39,004 bases of DNA, from contig JACRBG010000048.1 of assembly GCA_016234595.1 (NCBI GenBank), positions 1 through 39,004 on the forward strand, read 5' to 3'. Shown here piece after piece: positions 24,631 through 32,973 of this stretch. Source of the stretch: Chloroflexota bacterium (lineage in GTDB: Bacteria; Chloroflexota; Anaerolineae; Aggregatilineales; J027). Numbering within the stretch: position 1 is the stretch's first letter; the number at the start of each line of letters is the position of its first letter. The translations under genes and the position numbers were made by a program. The notes under the pieces are model-generated. The model was not told the DNA's origin, searched no databases, and worked only from the letters and a program-made list of their open reading frames with translations.

Positions 24631-25806
24631 TCAATCGGTGGAATCACTTTTGATTATCGAATGGAAATACATTGAAAATTTACGCGGATCCATTTTTCTG
24701 TGTTGGCTGGCAAATGCCGCATATACGAGATCGGTTATAGGACCGTAGACATCATAGTTTTTGAGTTGCAGCGGTGTTGAACCGTAGAATGCTGGATAGG
24801 GATGACGAATGCAGACAATTGCAATTAGGTATTTGGAAATAATCCCCCAAAGAGCTTCTAGTGAAATTCCATTGTGCTGAGTTTCTAGGGCTAGACACTC
24901 ATTCAGATAACCAAGAATTCCAGCTTTGAAGGCATCTAGATGCGTTCCCCCGTTTGATGTTTCCATTAGATTTACAAAACTTCGGATATATGGTTTTGGC
25001 TTGTTAGTAAACTGAAAGGCAAACTCCACATGGATGCTGTATTCATTCCCATAAGATGACTGCCGGGGTATCTCTTGAATAATATGAACAATATCATGGG
25101 CAGGCTTACCTTTGGCTTTCAATTCCTGAACCCATGTTTTCAGGCCCTCAGGTGCAAAACAGATTTCTTCCCTCGGTTGGGTGGTGCGCTCATCTCGGAC
25201 GGTAAATTTCAACCCCGCTATTTGATAAGCGATTTCCCGGCATCGTTGAACAATATGTTCAAAATCGAAGGGATTAGACTCGAAAATGGTAAAATCTGGC
25301 GTAAAGATCAATTTCAAGCCGTGTTCGATTTCGGGAATACCATCTATTGGTTGCAAAGGGCCATCGGCTAATCCTGCATGATAGCTCTTGGCCCATACCT
25401 GACCCTGATGTGCATTTTCCGCTCGCATTTCTGACGACAACGCATTGACCACCCGTAGTCCTGCTCCAAACGAGCTACCCGTATCCTCATATTCCCCTTG
25501 CTGATCTCGGAATACACCCGTGCGCTCCAAAACCGCTTCCATTAAGGTTAGATTTTCCCATCGCGTTGGAATCATGGGTATACCAAGACTATCATCTTGA
25601 ATAAGCACCTGATTTTCGGGCAGCAAGGTAAGCCAAATATGGGTGCAGCGCCCAATCAGCGCTTCATCAATGGCATGGTCAAGTGCTTCAAATAAAAGCC
25701 GATGCAAAGCCCGCGCATCTGTTCCACCAATAAACATACCGGGACGTTTGCGGGTGTGTTCATATAAGGTATTTTGCCATTTTTTTGAGGATTCTGAATC
25801 AGTCAT
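24631..25806 (-). CDS. Stand-alone GyrB-N-terminal-domain-like GHKL ATPase
   Basis: A 391-residue protein matching only the ATPase and transducer part of GyrB (the E. coli 43-kDa fragment is about 393 residues). RKRPGMFIGGTDARALHRLLFEALDH (about 19-44) keeps the general-base Glu40 but has His44 where gyrase has the Mg-binding Asn. DDSLGIP (71-77) lacks the gyrase Arg. The lid reads GSSFGAGLRVVNALS (110-124). The transducer follows, with RDER, SFVNLMETSNGGTHLDAF and IVCIRHPYPAFYGSTP; the QTK lysine is replaced. No TOPRIM or C-terminal domain and no gyrA are present. It is therefore not a functional type II topoisomerase subunit. It may be a nucleotide-dependent clamp or switch. Its damaged paralogue lies 25 bp downstream. 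Confidence 0.82.
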   Translation of the reverse strand: MTDSESSKKWQNTLYEHTRKRPGMFIGGTDARALHRLLFEALDHAIDEALIGRCTHIWLTLLPENQVLIQDDSLGIPMIPTRWENLTLMEAVLERTGVFRDQQGEYEDTGSSFGAGLRVVNALSSEMRAENAHQGQVWAKSYHAGLADGPLQPIDGIPEIEHGLKLIFTPDFTIFESNPFDFEHIVQRCREIAYQIAGLKFTVRDERTTQPREEICFAPEGLKTWVQELKAKGKPAHDIVHIIQEIPRQSSYGNEYSIHVEFAFQFTNKPKPYIRSFVNLMETSNGGTHLDAFKAGILGYLNECLALETQHNGISLEALWGIISKYLIAIVCIRHPYPAFYGSTPLQLKNYDVYGPITDLVYAAFASQHRKMDPRKFSMYFHSIIKSDSTD

Positions 25807-25831
25807 GGGGTATGTTTTCCTCCCCCATAAT

Positions 25832-25840
25832 TATACCCTA
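25832..25840 (-). promoter_or_regulatory. Possible -10 box for the GyrB-like gene
   Basis: On the minus strand TATAAT is followed by GGGGGAGG, the latter a ribosome-site-like run that stands 12 bases from the ATG at 25806, longer than usual. No good -35 hexamer is seen. Weak evidence for a promoter in this 116-bp gap. Confidence 0.3.
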
Positions 25841-25922
25841 TTTTGGCCCGATAATGGCTTAAATAAGCTATAAGATGGGGGAGAAAGTCATTGACAATTT
25901 AAGGAATGGCTCGCCTTACGAA

Positions 25923-27878
25923 CTAGGGCTGAACACCCCAGACCCGCACCGTACTATCATAGCTGCCAGAAAGTAGGGCCGTGCCATCGGGGGTAAATAA
26001 CAAACTGGTGACGCTGTCATAGTGCCCCGCAAGGACGGCTAACTCGGTTTGGTTAGCAATATCCATCAACCGGATTGTGCCGTCGTCCCCGCCTACCGCG
26101 ATAAAGTGATTATCAGGGCCAAATGCAAGGCTGCTTACTTCAGTTGTACCAGCCGGTAACTCAGCTACTAAATCGCCCGTCGCCACGTCCCAAACCCAAA
26201 CGCGGCCCCCGTCGCCCGCCGAGGCCAGCAGACTTGCATCAGGGCTGAACGCGAATTTTTTCACCGAGCCGTCTTGCAAAAACACCATCAAGGGTTTGCC
26301 CGATTCGGTGTCCCAAAGGTGAATTGTGCCCGTTTCATCACCACTTGCCAGCAGGCGGCCATCTGAACTGAATAGAGCGGTGGTGGGTGGGATTGAAGCT
26401 AAGGTTGTTGCTCTGGCATCGCTACCATCAAAGGGCACCAGCAACACGGTGAAGGCACTATTTTGCATCATCGCCAGCCACGCCCCGTCTTCGCCAAACA
26501 CCCCGCTGAAGATGTTATCCCCGTTCTGCGCTTCGGTGGGAATTTCAGTGCTAGTGTCGGTATCCCAGATTTTGTAATCACTGGTGACATGGTTGGCGAT
26601 GGCTAACAAATTGGAATCGTTAGGGCTCCACGCCACCCCCTCAATCGAAGCAAACCAACCCGGCTCGAGAGTGGAGAGTTCAGCGCCGGTCGTCATATCC
26701 CACACGCGCACCACGTGATCAAACCCACCCGCAGCCAGCCGACTCCCATCATTACTCATCGCCAAATGGTCAGCCGCCCCATAATGACCGGTCACGCGGC
26801 CCTGCTCCGTGAAAGTCGCCGTATCCCAGACCCGCAGCGTTCCATCATAGCCGCTGGCCGCCAGCCAAGTCCCATCCTCGCTAAAATCAACGTGGTTCAC
26901 TACCCCGACATAATCATCAAAGGCCTTGTTTAGCCGACCTGTTGCGCGGTCAAATATCCGTATCGCGTCGGCCAAGCCACCCAAATCAGTGGTCGCGCTG
27001 GCAACCCATTGACCATCGGGGCTAATGGCAAGGTCATAGTTGATGAGTTTCAGCGAGTGGTCATCTTGTGTCCAAGCCAACTCGCCGCTTTCGACATTCC
27101 ACACATGCAATTCAAAGTTAGCCCCGACTGCGAGATATTGCCCATCTTGGCTAAGTGCCATCGCTGACAGATAGGTCCCTGATTGGATGGTGACATGCCT
27201 TACCAACACCGATTCTTCACCCGTTTTGTGGTTCCATGTATGGATGGTATAACCACCCGCCTCAGCCTGAACTGATTCGCTCGTTCCCCAAATTAGGCTA
27301 TTCGGGGTGAATACCATCGGTGAATCCAGTGTTTCGCCTTTTGGAAAGGAGGCCAGTTCGGTCACAGTGGTGGTATCCCATACCCGTACAGTCTGATCCC
27401 TACTATCCGACGCTATCAACGTACCATCGGGGCTAAAGACCACATCAAGGATGGCCTCGGTATGACCTTCGAGTGTGCCAATTTTTTCCCCTGTCGCTAC
27501 GTCATACAGGATAATTTCCCCATTTAATCCCCCACTTGCATACAAACGGCCATCCGAACTAAACGCCCCTGCATCGGCTTGATCGGCCAGTGCGGGGATG
27601 ATGGGCTCGGTCGGTAAATGATCAAGCTGTTCGACATCATAAACCCATGCCCCTAATGAAGTTGCAACCCCAATTTCATTGCCCATCCAGTTCAGCCCAA
27701 AGATGCGGCCTTTGCCAATTTGTCCCACCTGTTGCAGTTGGGCAGCGTTATCTGAGGTAATGGGACTTAAGCCCGCGGGAATGATGGGGTGGCTATCATC
27801 TTGTGCCCGTATATGGGATAAGGGCAGCAAGGCTAAAATTGTCAGAATAAGCAGCACATGCGCAAACCATCGGTTCAT
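25923..27878 (-). CDS. Secreted WD40 double-propeller protein
   Basis: A 651-residue exported protein. The signal peptide is residues 1-26 (RWFAHVLLILTILALLPLSHIRAQ). From about 50 to the end it consists of WD40 units. Thirteen recognisable blade ends (for example VWVYDVEQ, IILYDVATG, VRVWDTTT, LHVWNVESG, IRIFDRATG, LRVWDTAT, VRVWDMTTG, YKIWDTDT, IHLWDTESG, VWVWDVATG, VRVWGVQP) plus one degenerate unit give 14, as for two seven-bladed propellers. No catalytic or anchoring domain is attached. AAAGG seven bases before ATG 27878 sets the start, although the frame opens at 27917. WD40 propellers are binding scaffolds, and the extracellular partner is unknown. Confidence 0.88.
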   Translation of the reverse strand: MNRWFAHVLLILTILALLPLSHIRAQDDSHPIIPAGLSPITSDNAAQLQQVGQIGKGRIFGLNWMGNEIGVATSLGAWVYDVEQLDHLPTEPIIPALADQADAGAFSSDGRLYASGGLNGEIILYDVATGEKIGTLEGHTEAILDVVFSPDGTLIASDSRDQTVRVWDTTTVTELASFPKGETLDSPMVFTPNSLIWGTSESVQAEAGGYTIHTWNHKTGEESVLVRHVTIQSGTYLSAMALSQDGQYLAVGANFELHVWNVESGELAWTQDDHSLKLINYDLAISPDGQWVASATTDLGGLADAIRIFDRATGRLNKAFDDYVGVVNHVDFSEDGTWLAASGYDGTLRVWDTATFTEQGRVTGHYGAADHLAMSNDGSRLAAGGFDHVVRVWDMTTGAELSTLEPGWFASIEGVAWSPNDSNLLAIANHVTSDYKIWDTDTSTEIPTEAQNGDNIFSGVFGEDGAWLAMMQNSAFTVLLVPFDGSDARATTLASIPPTTALFSSDGRLLASGDETGTIHLWDTESGKPLMVFLQDGSVKKFAFSPDASLLASAGDGGRVWVWDVATGDLVAELPAGTTEVSSLAFGPDNHFIAVGGDDGTIRLMDIANQTELAVLAGHYDSVTSLLFTPDGTALLSGSYDSTVRVWGVQP

Positions 27879-27969
27879 GAAATGACCTTTCAAGAGGAAC
27901 ATACCAACCTTAAGCATCTATAGGACAGAATAGGGCGGTGGATTTGTTCCCTTGATGGCTGGCAAAGGG

Positions 27970-28002
27970 TAACAAAAAAGGGCCGAACGATCTCGACCCT
28001 TT
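27970..28002 (-). terminator. Strong Rho-independent terminator
   Basis: On the minus strand AAAGGGTCGA pairs with TTCGGCCCTTT, with arms ending in AAAGGG (28002-27997) and CCCTTT (27982-27977), followed by TTTTG. It ends the gene at 28031-29014, 29 bp beyond its stop. Confidence 0.85.
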
Positions 28003-28030
28003 CATAAAAAAACGAAATTGTCTCTACCTC

Positions 28031-29014
28031 TTAAAACTCACATGGGGTGGTCAGGAGGGCAATGTCAGTGGCATTTGTGGGGGCGGGTTGAATTGAGTTG
28101 GCATAGAGTCGCCAATAGGGTGGGGGCGGGGTTGGGCCAGTCCCGACATCCGAATTGCGCGTGACATAACACCCATAAAATCGCTGGGGGGCCGTGTTCC
28201 TTTCAGTGCCTATCAGGATGGTTTGCAATGAGGCATAAATTGTGCCCGCCGCGCCATCATATTCAAAGGGTAGATGCACCACCACCAAGACATCGGTCGT
28301 ATTGGCATAACCCTGTACAAATTGATTGTAGGTCAGCCCATTGGGTGAAGTATCCCAATAGTTATAGGCCCGATTGTAGTCCTTTAATTGGACGGCATTG
28401 TAATAAGAACGCAGCAACATAATGGGGTTGTCACGGGAATCCAAAGGTATATCATTAACCCCTTGCTGCTCACACGCTGTCCGCAGCAAATTCACATTGA
28501 CCGTGTTGACCGCAGTGGATTCAAAAGTTGTGAGGCCGTCTGCAAGGAACCAAGGATTGTGTGAGGGGTCGGGGTCGTCGCCAGTTGGAACATTCGAGAC
28601 CCGTGTCACAAAACATCCTACAAAGGCTTGCTGTGTGCCATCGTTTTGGGTTGCCACCAAGAGTGTGGGCACGGCGGCAAAAATTGTGCCAGCGGCCCCA
28701 TCTTCTTGGATTAGTAGCGCCACCGCTACCACCACATCCGCAGTATTGGCGAACCCTTGCGAAAATTGGGTCAAGGTTTGGCCTTGTGGGGCTGCATCCC
28801 AATAGCCATAGGCCCGTGCATAGTCGTGCAGCAAAATGGCATTGTAATAGGACGCGATGAGTAGCACGGGGTCGCTACGATCTTCAAATGGGTTGAGGGT
28901 TTGATCTTTGGGTCCGGCGGCCACTTTTTGAGTTGGCATAGACCCAAAACTCAGCAGCAAAATAACCAAACCGCCAATCAAAACATGGGCAAGGGCAGGG
29001 CGGCAGTGTTTCAT
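28031..29014 (-). CDS. Secreted protein with two tandem copies of one domain
   Basis: A 327-residue exported protein. A signal peptide (about 1-33, HVLIGGLVILLLSFGSMP) precedes two homologous halves of about 140 residues. Copy one has DPVLLIASYYNAILLHDYARAYGYWD through VGCFVTR and LLRTACEQ. Copy two has NPIMLLRSYYNAVQLKDYNRAYNYWD through YGCYVTR and LLTTPCEF. Each copy keeps two Cys, one in GCxVTR and one near its end, which suggests one disulfide per domain. The helix-strand order hints at an NTF2-like cone fold, but the family is not recognised. GAGG is six bases before the start. It is a single-gene transcript with a strong terminator. Confidence 0.82.
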   Translation of the reverse strand: MKHCRPALAHVLIGGLVILLLSFGSMPTQKVAAGPKDQTLNPFEDRSDPVLLIASYYNAILLHDYARAYGYWDAAPQGQTLTQFSQGFANTADVVVAVALLIQEDGAAGTIFAAVPTLLVATQNDGTQQAFVGCFVTRVSNVPTGDDPDPSHNPWFLADGLTTFESTAVNTVNVNLLRTACEQQGVNDIPLDSRDNPIMLLRSYYNAVQLKDYNRAYNYWDTSPNGLTYNQFVQGYANTTDVLVVVHLPFEYDGAAGTIYASLQTILIGTERNTAPQRFYGCYVTRNSDVGTGPTPPPPYWRLYANSIQPAPTNATDIALLTTPCEF

Positions 29015-29100
29015 AGATAACCTCGCAATTTGCCTAACTAAGTGATGAATTAATAATAGGCCAAATCGCTTGCCGATACTAGACGCTTGAACTATGACCC

Positions 29101-30624
29101 CTATGCCCGTTGGACAACTTGCTCAAGCGCTTGGGCCAAGCTGGGCAGGGCGGCGCGGATTTCATCGGGGGTAACGGGACTAAAGCCTAAAAGCAGACCA
29201 TGTCGCGGGGTGGTATTGCCAATATAGAAAGTCGAGGCAGGGGGGATTCTCAACCCATGTGCGGCGGCGGCTTCCCAAACTTCCTTATCATCAACCCCGC
29301 TGGGGAGCCAACCTGTGACGTGCATCCCCGCATCCGATGGCCCAAATTCCAAAAAACCCTCCAAGTAGTGGGCGGCCTCTTCCATAAACACATCGCGTCG
29401 TTCAGCATACAGTTTTCGCATCCGCCGGATATGGCGCGTAAAATGGCCCTCGCGGATAAATTCGGTGGTGATGGCTTGTGGCTCCAGTGGCAAGCTATAA
29501 CCCATAATCGCCCGTGCCCCAATGAACGCATCTACCAAATCTGGTGGCGCGACGACATACCCTAATCGCAAGCCCGGAAACAGTACCTTGCTAAACGTTC
29601 CCATATAAATCACACGGTTATGCACATCTAATCCCTGTAAAGAGGCTAATGGATAACCACTGTAGCGAAATTCACTGTCGTAATCATCCTCCAAAATCCA
29701 TGCGCCGGCTTGTTCGGCCCAATGTAATAAACGCATCCGCCGCGCCAATGACAAAGTGCTGCCAACTGGAAATTGATGCGAGGGGGTCACGTAGACCAAT
29801 TTGGCATGAGGCGCTTGGTGAATCGCCGCCTCCACATCCATCCCGTCATGGTCAACTGGAATGGGCACAAGGCTGATTTTTTCGGCATATAGTACATTCC
29901 GCACCGGTGAATACAGCGGATTTTCGACCCATGCCGCGTCCCCCGGATTGCACAACAAGCGCACCGCCATAAACAGCGATTGTTGTGTGCCCGCCGTGAT
30001 AAACACCTGCTCTGCTTCACAGCGTACCCCGCGTGCCATCTTCAAATATTCCGCTACTGCCTGTCGCAGCGGCATATAACCCGCCAAGCCTTGCTCCGTG
30101 CCAATAGCGAGGGGTGAGTTATCCCGAAAATGCCGCGCCGCCATCTGGCCCCATTGTTCAAATGGAAAGGCTCGCAAATCCGGTACACCGACATTAAACG
30201 CCAGTGAATTCGCAGGGGGCATCACCCGTGGCATCGAAAATCGCTGGGCCAACCAATCATAACGTGTTCCTATTTCGGATAATTCTCGACTAGGCAGGGG
30301 CTGTGGCGGCGAGGGGGTGTGTTGGGCAAATGCCGTCAGCGATTCTTCGGGTAGTTCACTCGTGACAAATGTCCCCGACCCCGCCCGTGATTCTAAGTAA
30401 CCCTCGGCAATCAATTGGTCAACGGCATTAATGACTGTATTGCGTGAAACGAGCAGCACTTCTGCTAAGTCACGTGTGGAGGGTAAACGTATGCCTGCTT
30501 CCAACTGGCGAGTGATGATGGCTTGGCGCACACTTTCATAGATCTGCCGATAAAGTGGGGCAGGGGCTACGGCATCCAGTCGAATCACGGTGAGCATAAA
30601 AGCAGCCGGTAACGATTTGTTCAT
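29101..30624 (-). CDS. MocR/PdxR-type GntR regulator with an aminotransferase domain
   Basis: A 507-residue fusion. The GntR winged helix occupies about 20-88 (PLYRQIYESVRQAI, LPSTRDLAEVLLVSRNTVINAVDQLIAEGYLESRAGSGTFV). A class-I aminotransferase-fold domain occupies about 140-505, with the PLP lysine at Lys346 in GTFSK and the pyridine-binding Asp in LEDDYDSEFR (about 313-316). Members regulate B6, amino-acid or GABA genes with PLP as the ligand. The target is unknown; the divergently transcribed glycosidase-like gene begins about 100 bp away and shares the promoter region. The start at 30624 has only a distant G-rich site; ATG 30597 is an alternative. Confidence 0.92.
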   Translation of the reverse strand: MNKSLPAAFMLTVIRLDAVAPAPLYRQIYESVRQAIITRQLEAGIRLPSTRDLAEVLLVSRNTVINAVDQLIAEGYLESRAGSGTFVTSELPEESLTAFAQHTPSPPQPLPSRELSEIGTRYDWLAQRFSMPRVMPPANSLAFNVGVPDLRAFPFEQWGQMAARHFRDNSPLAIGTEQGLAGYMPLRQAVAEYLKMARGVRCEAEQVFITAGTQQSLFMAVRLLCNPGDAAWVENPLYSPVRNVLYAEKISLVPIPVDHDGMDVEAAIHQAPHAKLVYVTPSHQFPVGSTLSLARRMRLLHWAEQAGAWILEDDYDSEFRYSGYPLASLQGLDVHNRVIYMGTFSKVLFPGLRLGYVVAPPDLVDAFIGARAIMGYSLPLEPQAITTEFIREGHFTRHIRRMRKLYAERRDVFMEEAAHYLEGFLEFGPSDAGMHVTGWLPSGVDDKEVWEAAAAHGLRIPPASTFYIGNTTPRHGLLLGFSPVTPDEIRAALPSLAQALEQVVQRA

Positions 30625-30725
30625 CTAAAAATTGGTACTCTCCCAACTTGCCAAAGTGGTGCTTGAGCCAAAGGATAATTCACCCTAGGCTGATTTTATC
30701 TTTTAATACTACGAGGAGTGAAGAC

Positions 30726-31784
30726 ATGCGGTTGAAAAAAATCACCACTTTGGTTTTGATGGGGCTTTTTTTGTGGGTTTTGGTTGGTATCCCGGCCAAT
30801 GTGCGCGGCCAAGACTCGCTCCATTTTAGGGTAGATGTTGATAATGCTGCCGTTCCACATGGGGATACGGGTGAATGGGACGGCACATATACCGACCCCG
30901 GTACGGTGGTTTTTCACGACGGCAAGTTCCATATGTTCCGTAATGGCTTTCAGGGTTGGCCTGCCTCGGTCGAAATCGGCTATCTCACCTCTGATGATGG
31001 TCTAACGTGGACAGAAGTCAGTCCCGACCCGGTTTTTTATACAGCGGACGCGCCCTTTAACGTCGAAGCAGCGTTGGCCTCCTCTGCCATAGTCGAGGAC
31101 GATGGTACATGGGTACTCTATTTTTACTTGTGGCCGCATCAATTTGTCACCACCGACCCCGGCTCGGTTGCCCGCGCAACGGCCCCCGCTCCCGAAGGCC
31201 CTTGGACGATGGATACGGAAATCACCTTAGGCCCCGGCAGCGCCGACGAATGGGATGGTGGTGGGCTTTCGGCGCCGAGTGTTGTCAAGACGGATGAGGG
31301 TTATGTCATGTATTACGCGGGTTCCGATTTACAAGGCACGGGGCCGTTTTCTGGAATTGGCATGGCAACCTCAACGGATGGTATCACATGGACAAAATAT
31401 AACGACCCCGCGACTACCGCTGCCCCCTATGCCGAAAGCGATCCGGTCTTTCTGCCTTCTACTGAAGACGGCGCATGGGACAGTGGTTTTGTCCATCAAC
31501 CACGTGTCCGCCTAACCCCGGATGGCTACGTCATGCTCTATCGGTCAGCCCAAACTGGTGGCCGCGACAAAAGCTATGGTTTGGCGATTAGCCACGATGG
31601 TATTAAATGGGAACGCATTGGAACTGACCCGGTCTTTTCGGATTCTGACACCAAATTGCGCGGTATCTGGTATTCGGAATTGGAATATCACGACGGCATG
31701 TACTATGGCTATTTCGAGATTCAACGTAACTATCAAAACCAAACCGATATTCACGTTGGAACATTGAACGGCCCGCTGCAATAA
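30726..31784 (+). CDS. Secreted GH43/GH32-like five-bladed propeller protein
   Basis: A 352-residue exported protein. The signal peptide is about 1-29 (LKKITTLVLMGLFLWVLVGIPANVRGQ). The body repeats propeller strands typical of GH43/GH32/GH130-like folds: DPGTVVFHDGKFHMFRNGF, SSAIVEDDGTWVLYFYLWPH, APSVVKTDEGYVMYYAGSD, HQPRVRLTPDGYVMLYRSA and YSELEYHDGMYYGYFEI. The catalytic acids cannot be fixed by eye, so it may be a hydrolase, a phosphorylase-like enzyme or a non-catalytic binder. GAGGAG at 30713-30718 precedes ATG 30726, which is preferred over the upstream in-frame ATG at 30648. It is transcribed away from the MocR regulator. Confidence 0.75.
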   Translation: MRLKKITTLVLMGLFLWVLVGIPANVRGQDSLHFRVDVDNAAVPHGDTGEWDGTYTDPGTVVFHDGKFHMFRNGFQGWPASVEIGYLTSDDGLTWTEVSPDPVFYTADAPFNVEAALASSAIVEDDGTWVLYFYLWPHQFVTTDPGSVARATAPAPEGPWTMDTEITLGPGSADEWDGGGLSAPSVVKTDEGYVMYYAGSDLQGTGPFSGIGMATSTDGITWTKYNDPATTAAPYAESDPVFLPSTEDGAWDSGFVHQPRVRLTPDGYVMLYRSAQTGGRDKSYGLAISHDGIKWERIGTDPVFSDSDTKLRGIWYSELEYHDGMYYGYFEIQRNYQNQTDIHVGTLNGPLQ

Positions 31785-31790
31785 TTGAAT

Positions 31791-31818
31791 CAGGGGCGGT
31801 TAGGACTCTGCCGCCCTG
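31791..31818 (+). terminator. Probable terminator of the secreted propeller gene
   Basis: CAGGGGCGG (31791-31799) pairs with CCGCCCTG (31811-31818) with one bulged G. Only TTCC follows at once, so the T-tract is weak. It begins 7 bases after the stop codon. Confidence 0.5.
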
Positions 31819-31986
31819 TTCCACTCATTTTCCTCAAAACTACTCCCCCCTAATTTCAGGCGGTCTTCGCCAATTAGTATCACTCTCTATTGACAGTAGG
31901 GGGCGTTTGCGGTGAGATAGGGTCGGTAATCTTGCAGGCTCAATCATTTGGTTGATCCGAATAGACCATAGGGAGAATTTTTCCGC

Positions 31987-32961
31987 ATGTCTACTGCTTC
32001 TACCTCATCCACGCTTGAAAACGCAATTTTTGTCCAAGACATCACCAAACGTTATGGCGACTTCACGGCGGTTGACCATGTCCATTTTGAGGTCAAACGC
32101 GGTGAGATTTTTAGCTTGCTTGGCCCCAATGGTGCAGGCAAAACCACCATCATCCGCATGATTTTAGATATTCTGCGCCCCGATGATGGTCAAATCCAAG
32201 TGTTGGGTGGCGTGTTAACCGATGCCACCAAAGACCGTGTGGGCTATCTGCCTGAAGAACGCGGCCTCTATAAAAATGTCAAAGTCCTCGAAATGTTAGT
32301 CTATCTGGGTCAATTGAAGGGCATGTCGGCCCATGATGCGCGGTTGCGTGCCGTTGACCTTTTGGAACATCTTGGCCTATCCGATAACGTCAAAAGCAAG
32401 ATCAGCCAACTTTCTAAAGGGATGCAGCAAAAAGTCCAGTTTATTGCCACCATCTTGCATAAGCCCGAACTACTCATCATTGACGAGCCATTTTCTGGCC
32501 TTGACCCGGTCAATACTCAGTTGATTCAAGACCTGCTCTATGAAATGAAGGCCGAGGGTGTGACCATCGTCATGTCCACCCATCAAATGCACCAAGTTGA
32601 AGAAATGGCCGATCGCCTGTTAATGATTAACAAAGGCCAGCGGGTGTTATATGGCCCGGTCAAAGAAGTCCGCCAAACCTATGCCCAAAACGCTGTGATT
32701 GTTGAAGGCGAAGGCAATTGGGCGACTGTCCCCGGTGTCAAAGAGGTACAGGCGGGCCGCAATGGGCACGAGGCCAAATTGATGCTCGCCCCCGGCTTCA
32801 AGCCTGATGATGTAATGCAAATCCTTGCCAGCCGCCAAGATTACGCCGTGCGCCGTTTTGAACTGGCCGTGCCTAGCCTGAACGAGATTTTTATTCAGGT
32901 GGTTGGGGGTAATGGCAGTCGGGCAGAAGCGCGTTTTGCTGATGTGCGGGCAGCGGATTAA
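31987..32961 (+). CDS. ABC-2 exporter ATP-binding protein (NatA-like)
   Basis: A 324-residue ATPase: Walker A GPNGAGKTT (46-54), signature LSKGMQQK (142-149), Walker B LLIIDEP (162-168) and His199. A C-terminal extension of about 100 residues with SLNEIFIQVVG is typical of the DUF4162-like tail of drug/Na exporter ATPases such as NatA. GGGAGA precedes the start with rather long spacing. The first ABC-2 permease begins 12 bp after its stop. A possible -35 box TTGACA lies at 31890-31895, but no matching -10 is clear. The substrate is unknown; Na+ or a lipophilic drug are the usual guesses for this subgroup. Confidence 0.92.
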   Translation: MSTASTSSTLENAIFVQDITKRYGDFTAVDHVHFEVKRGEIFSLLGPNGAGKTTIIRMILDILRPDDGQIQVLGGVLTDATKDRVGYLPEERGLYKNVKVLEMLVYLGQLKGMSAHDARLRAVDLLEHLGLSDNVKSKISQLSKGMQQKVQFIATILHKPELLIIDEPFSGLDPVNTQLIQDLLYEMKAEGVTIVMSTHQMHQVEEMADRLLMINKGQRVLYGPVKEVRQTYAQNAVIVEGEGNWATVPGVKEVQAGRNGHEAKLMLAPGFKPDDVMQILASRQDYAVRRFELAVPSLNEIFIQVVGGNGSRAEARFADVRAAD

Positions 32962-32973
32962 GGAAGCTAACCC

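Noticed and set aside
24631-25806. Annotation as gyrB or parE
   Set aside because: It has only the N-terminal ATPase/transducer part, no TOPRIM domain, no gyrA or parC next to it, and changed catalytic residues.
25890-25900. TTGACA on the plus strand as a promoter
   Set aside because: No plus-strand gene follows and no -10 box is placed correctly.
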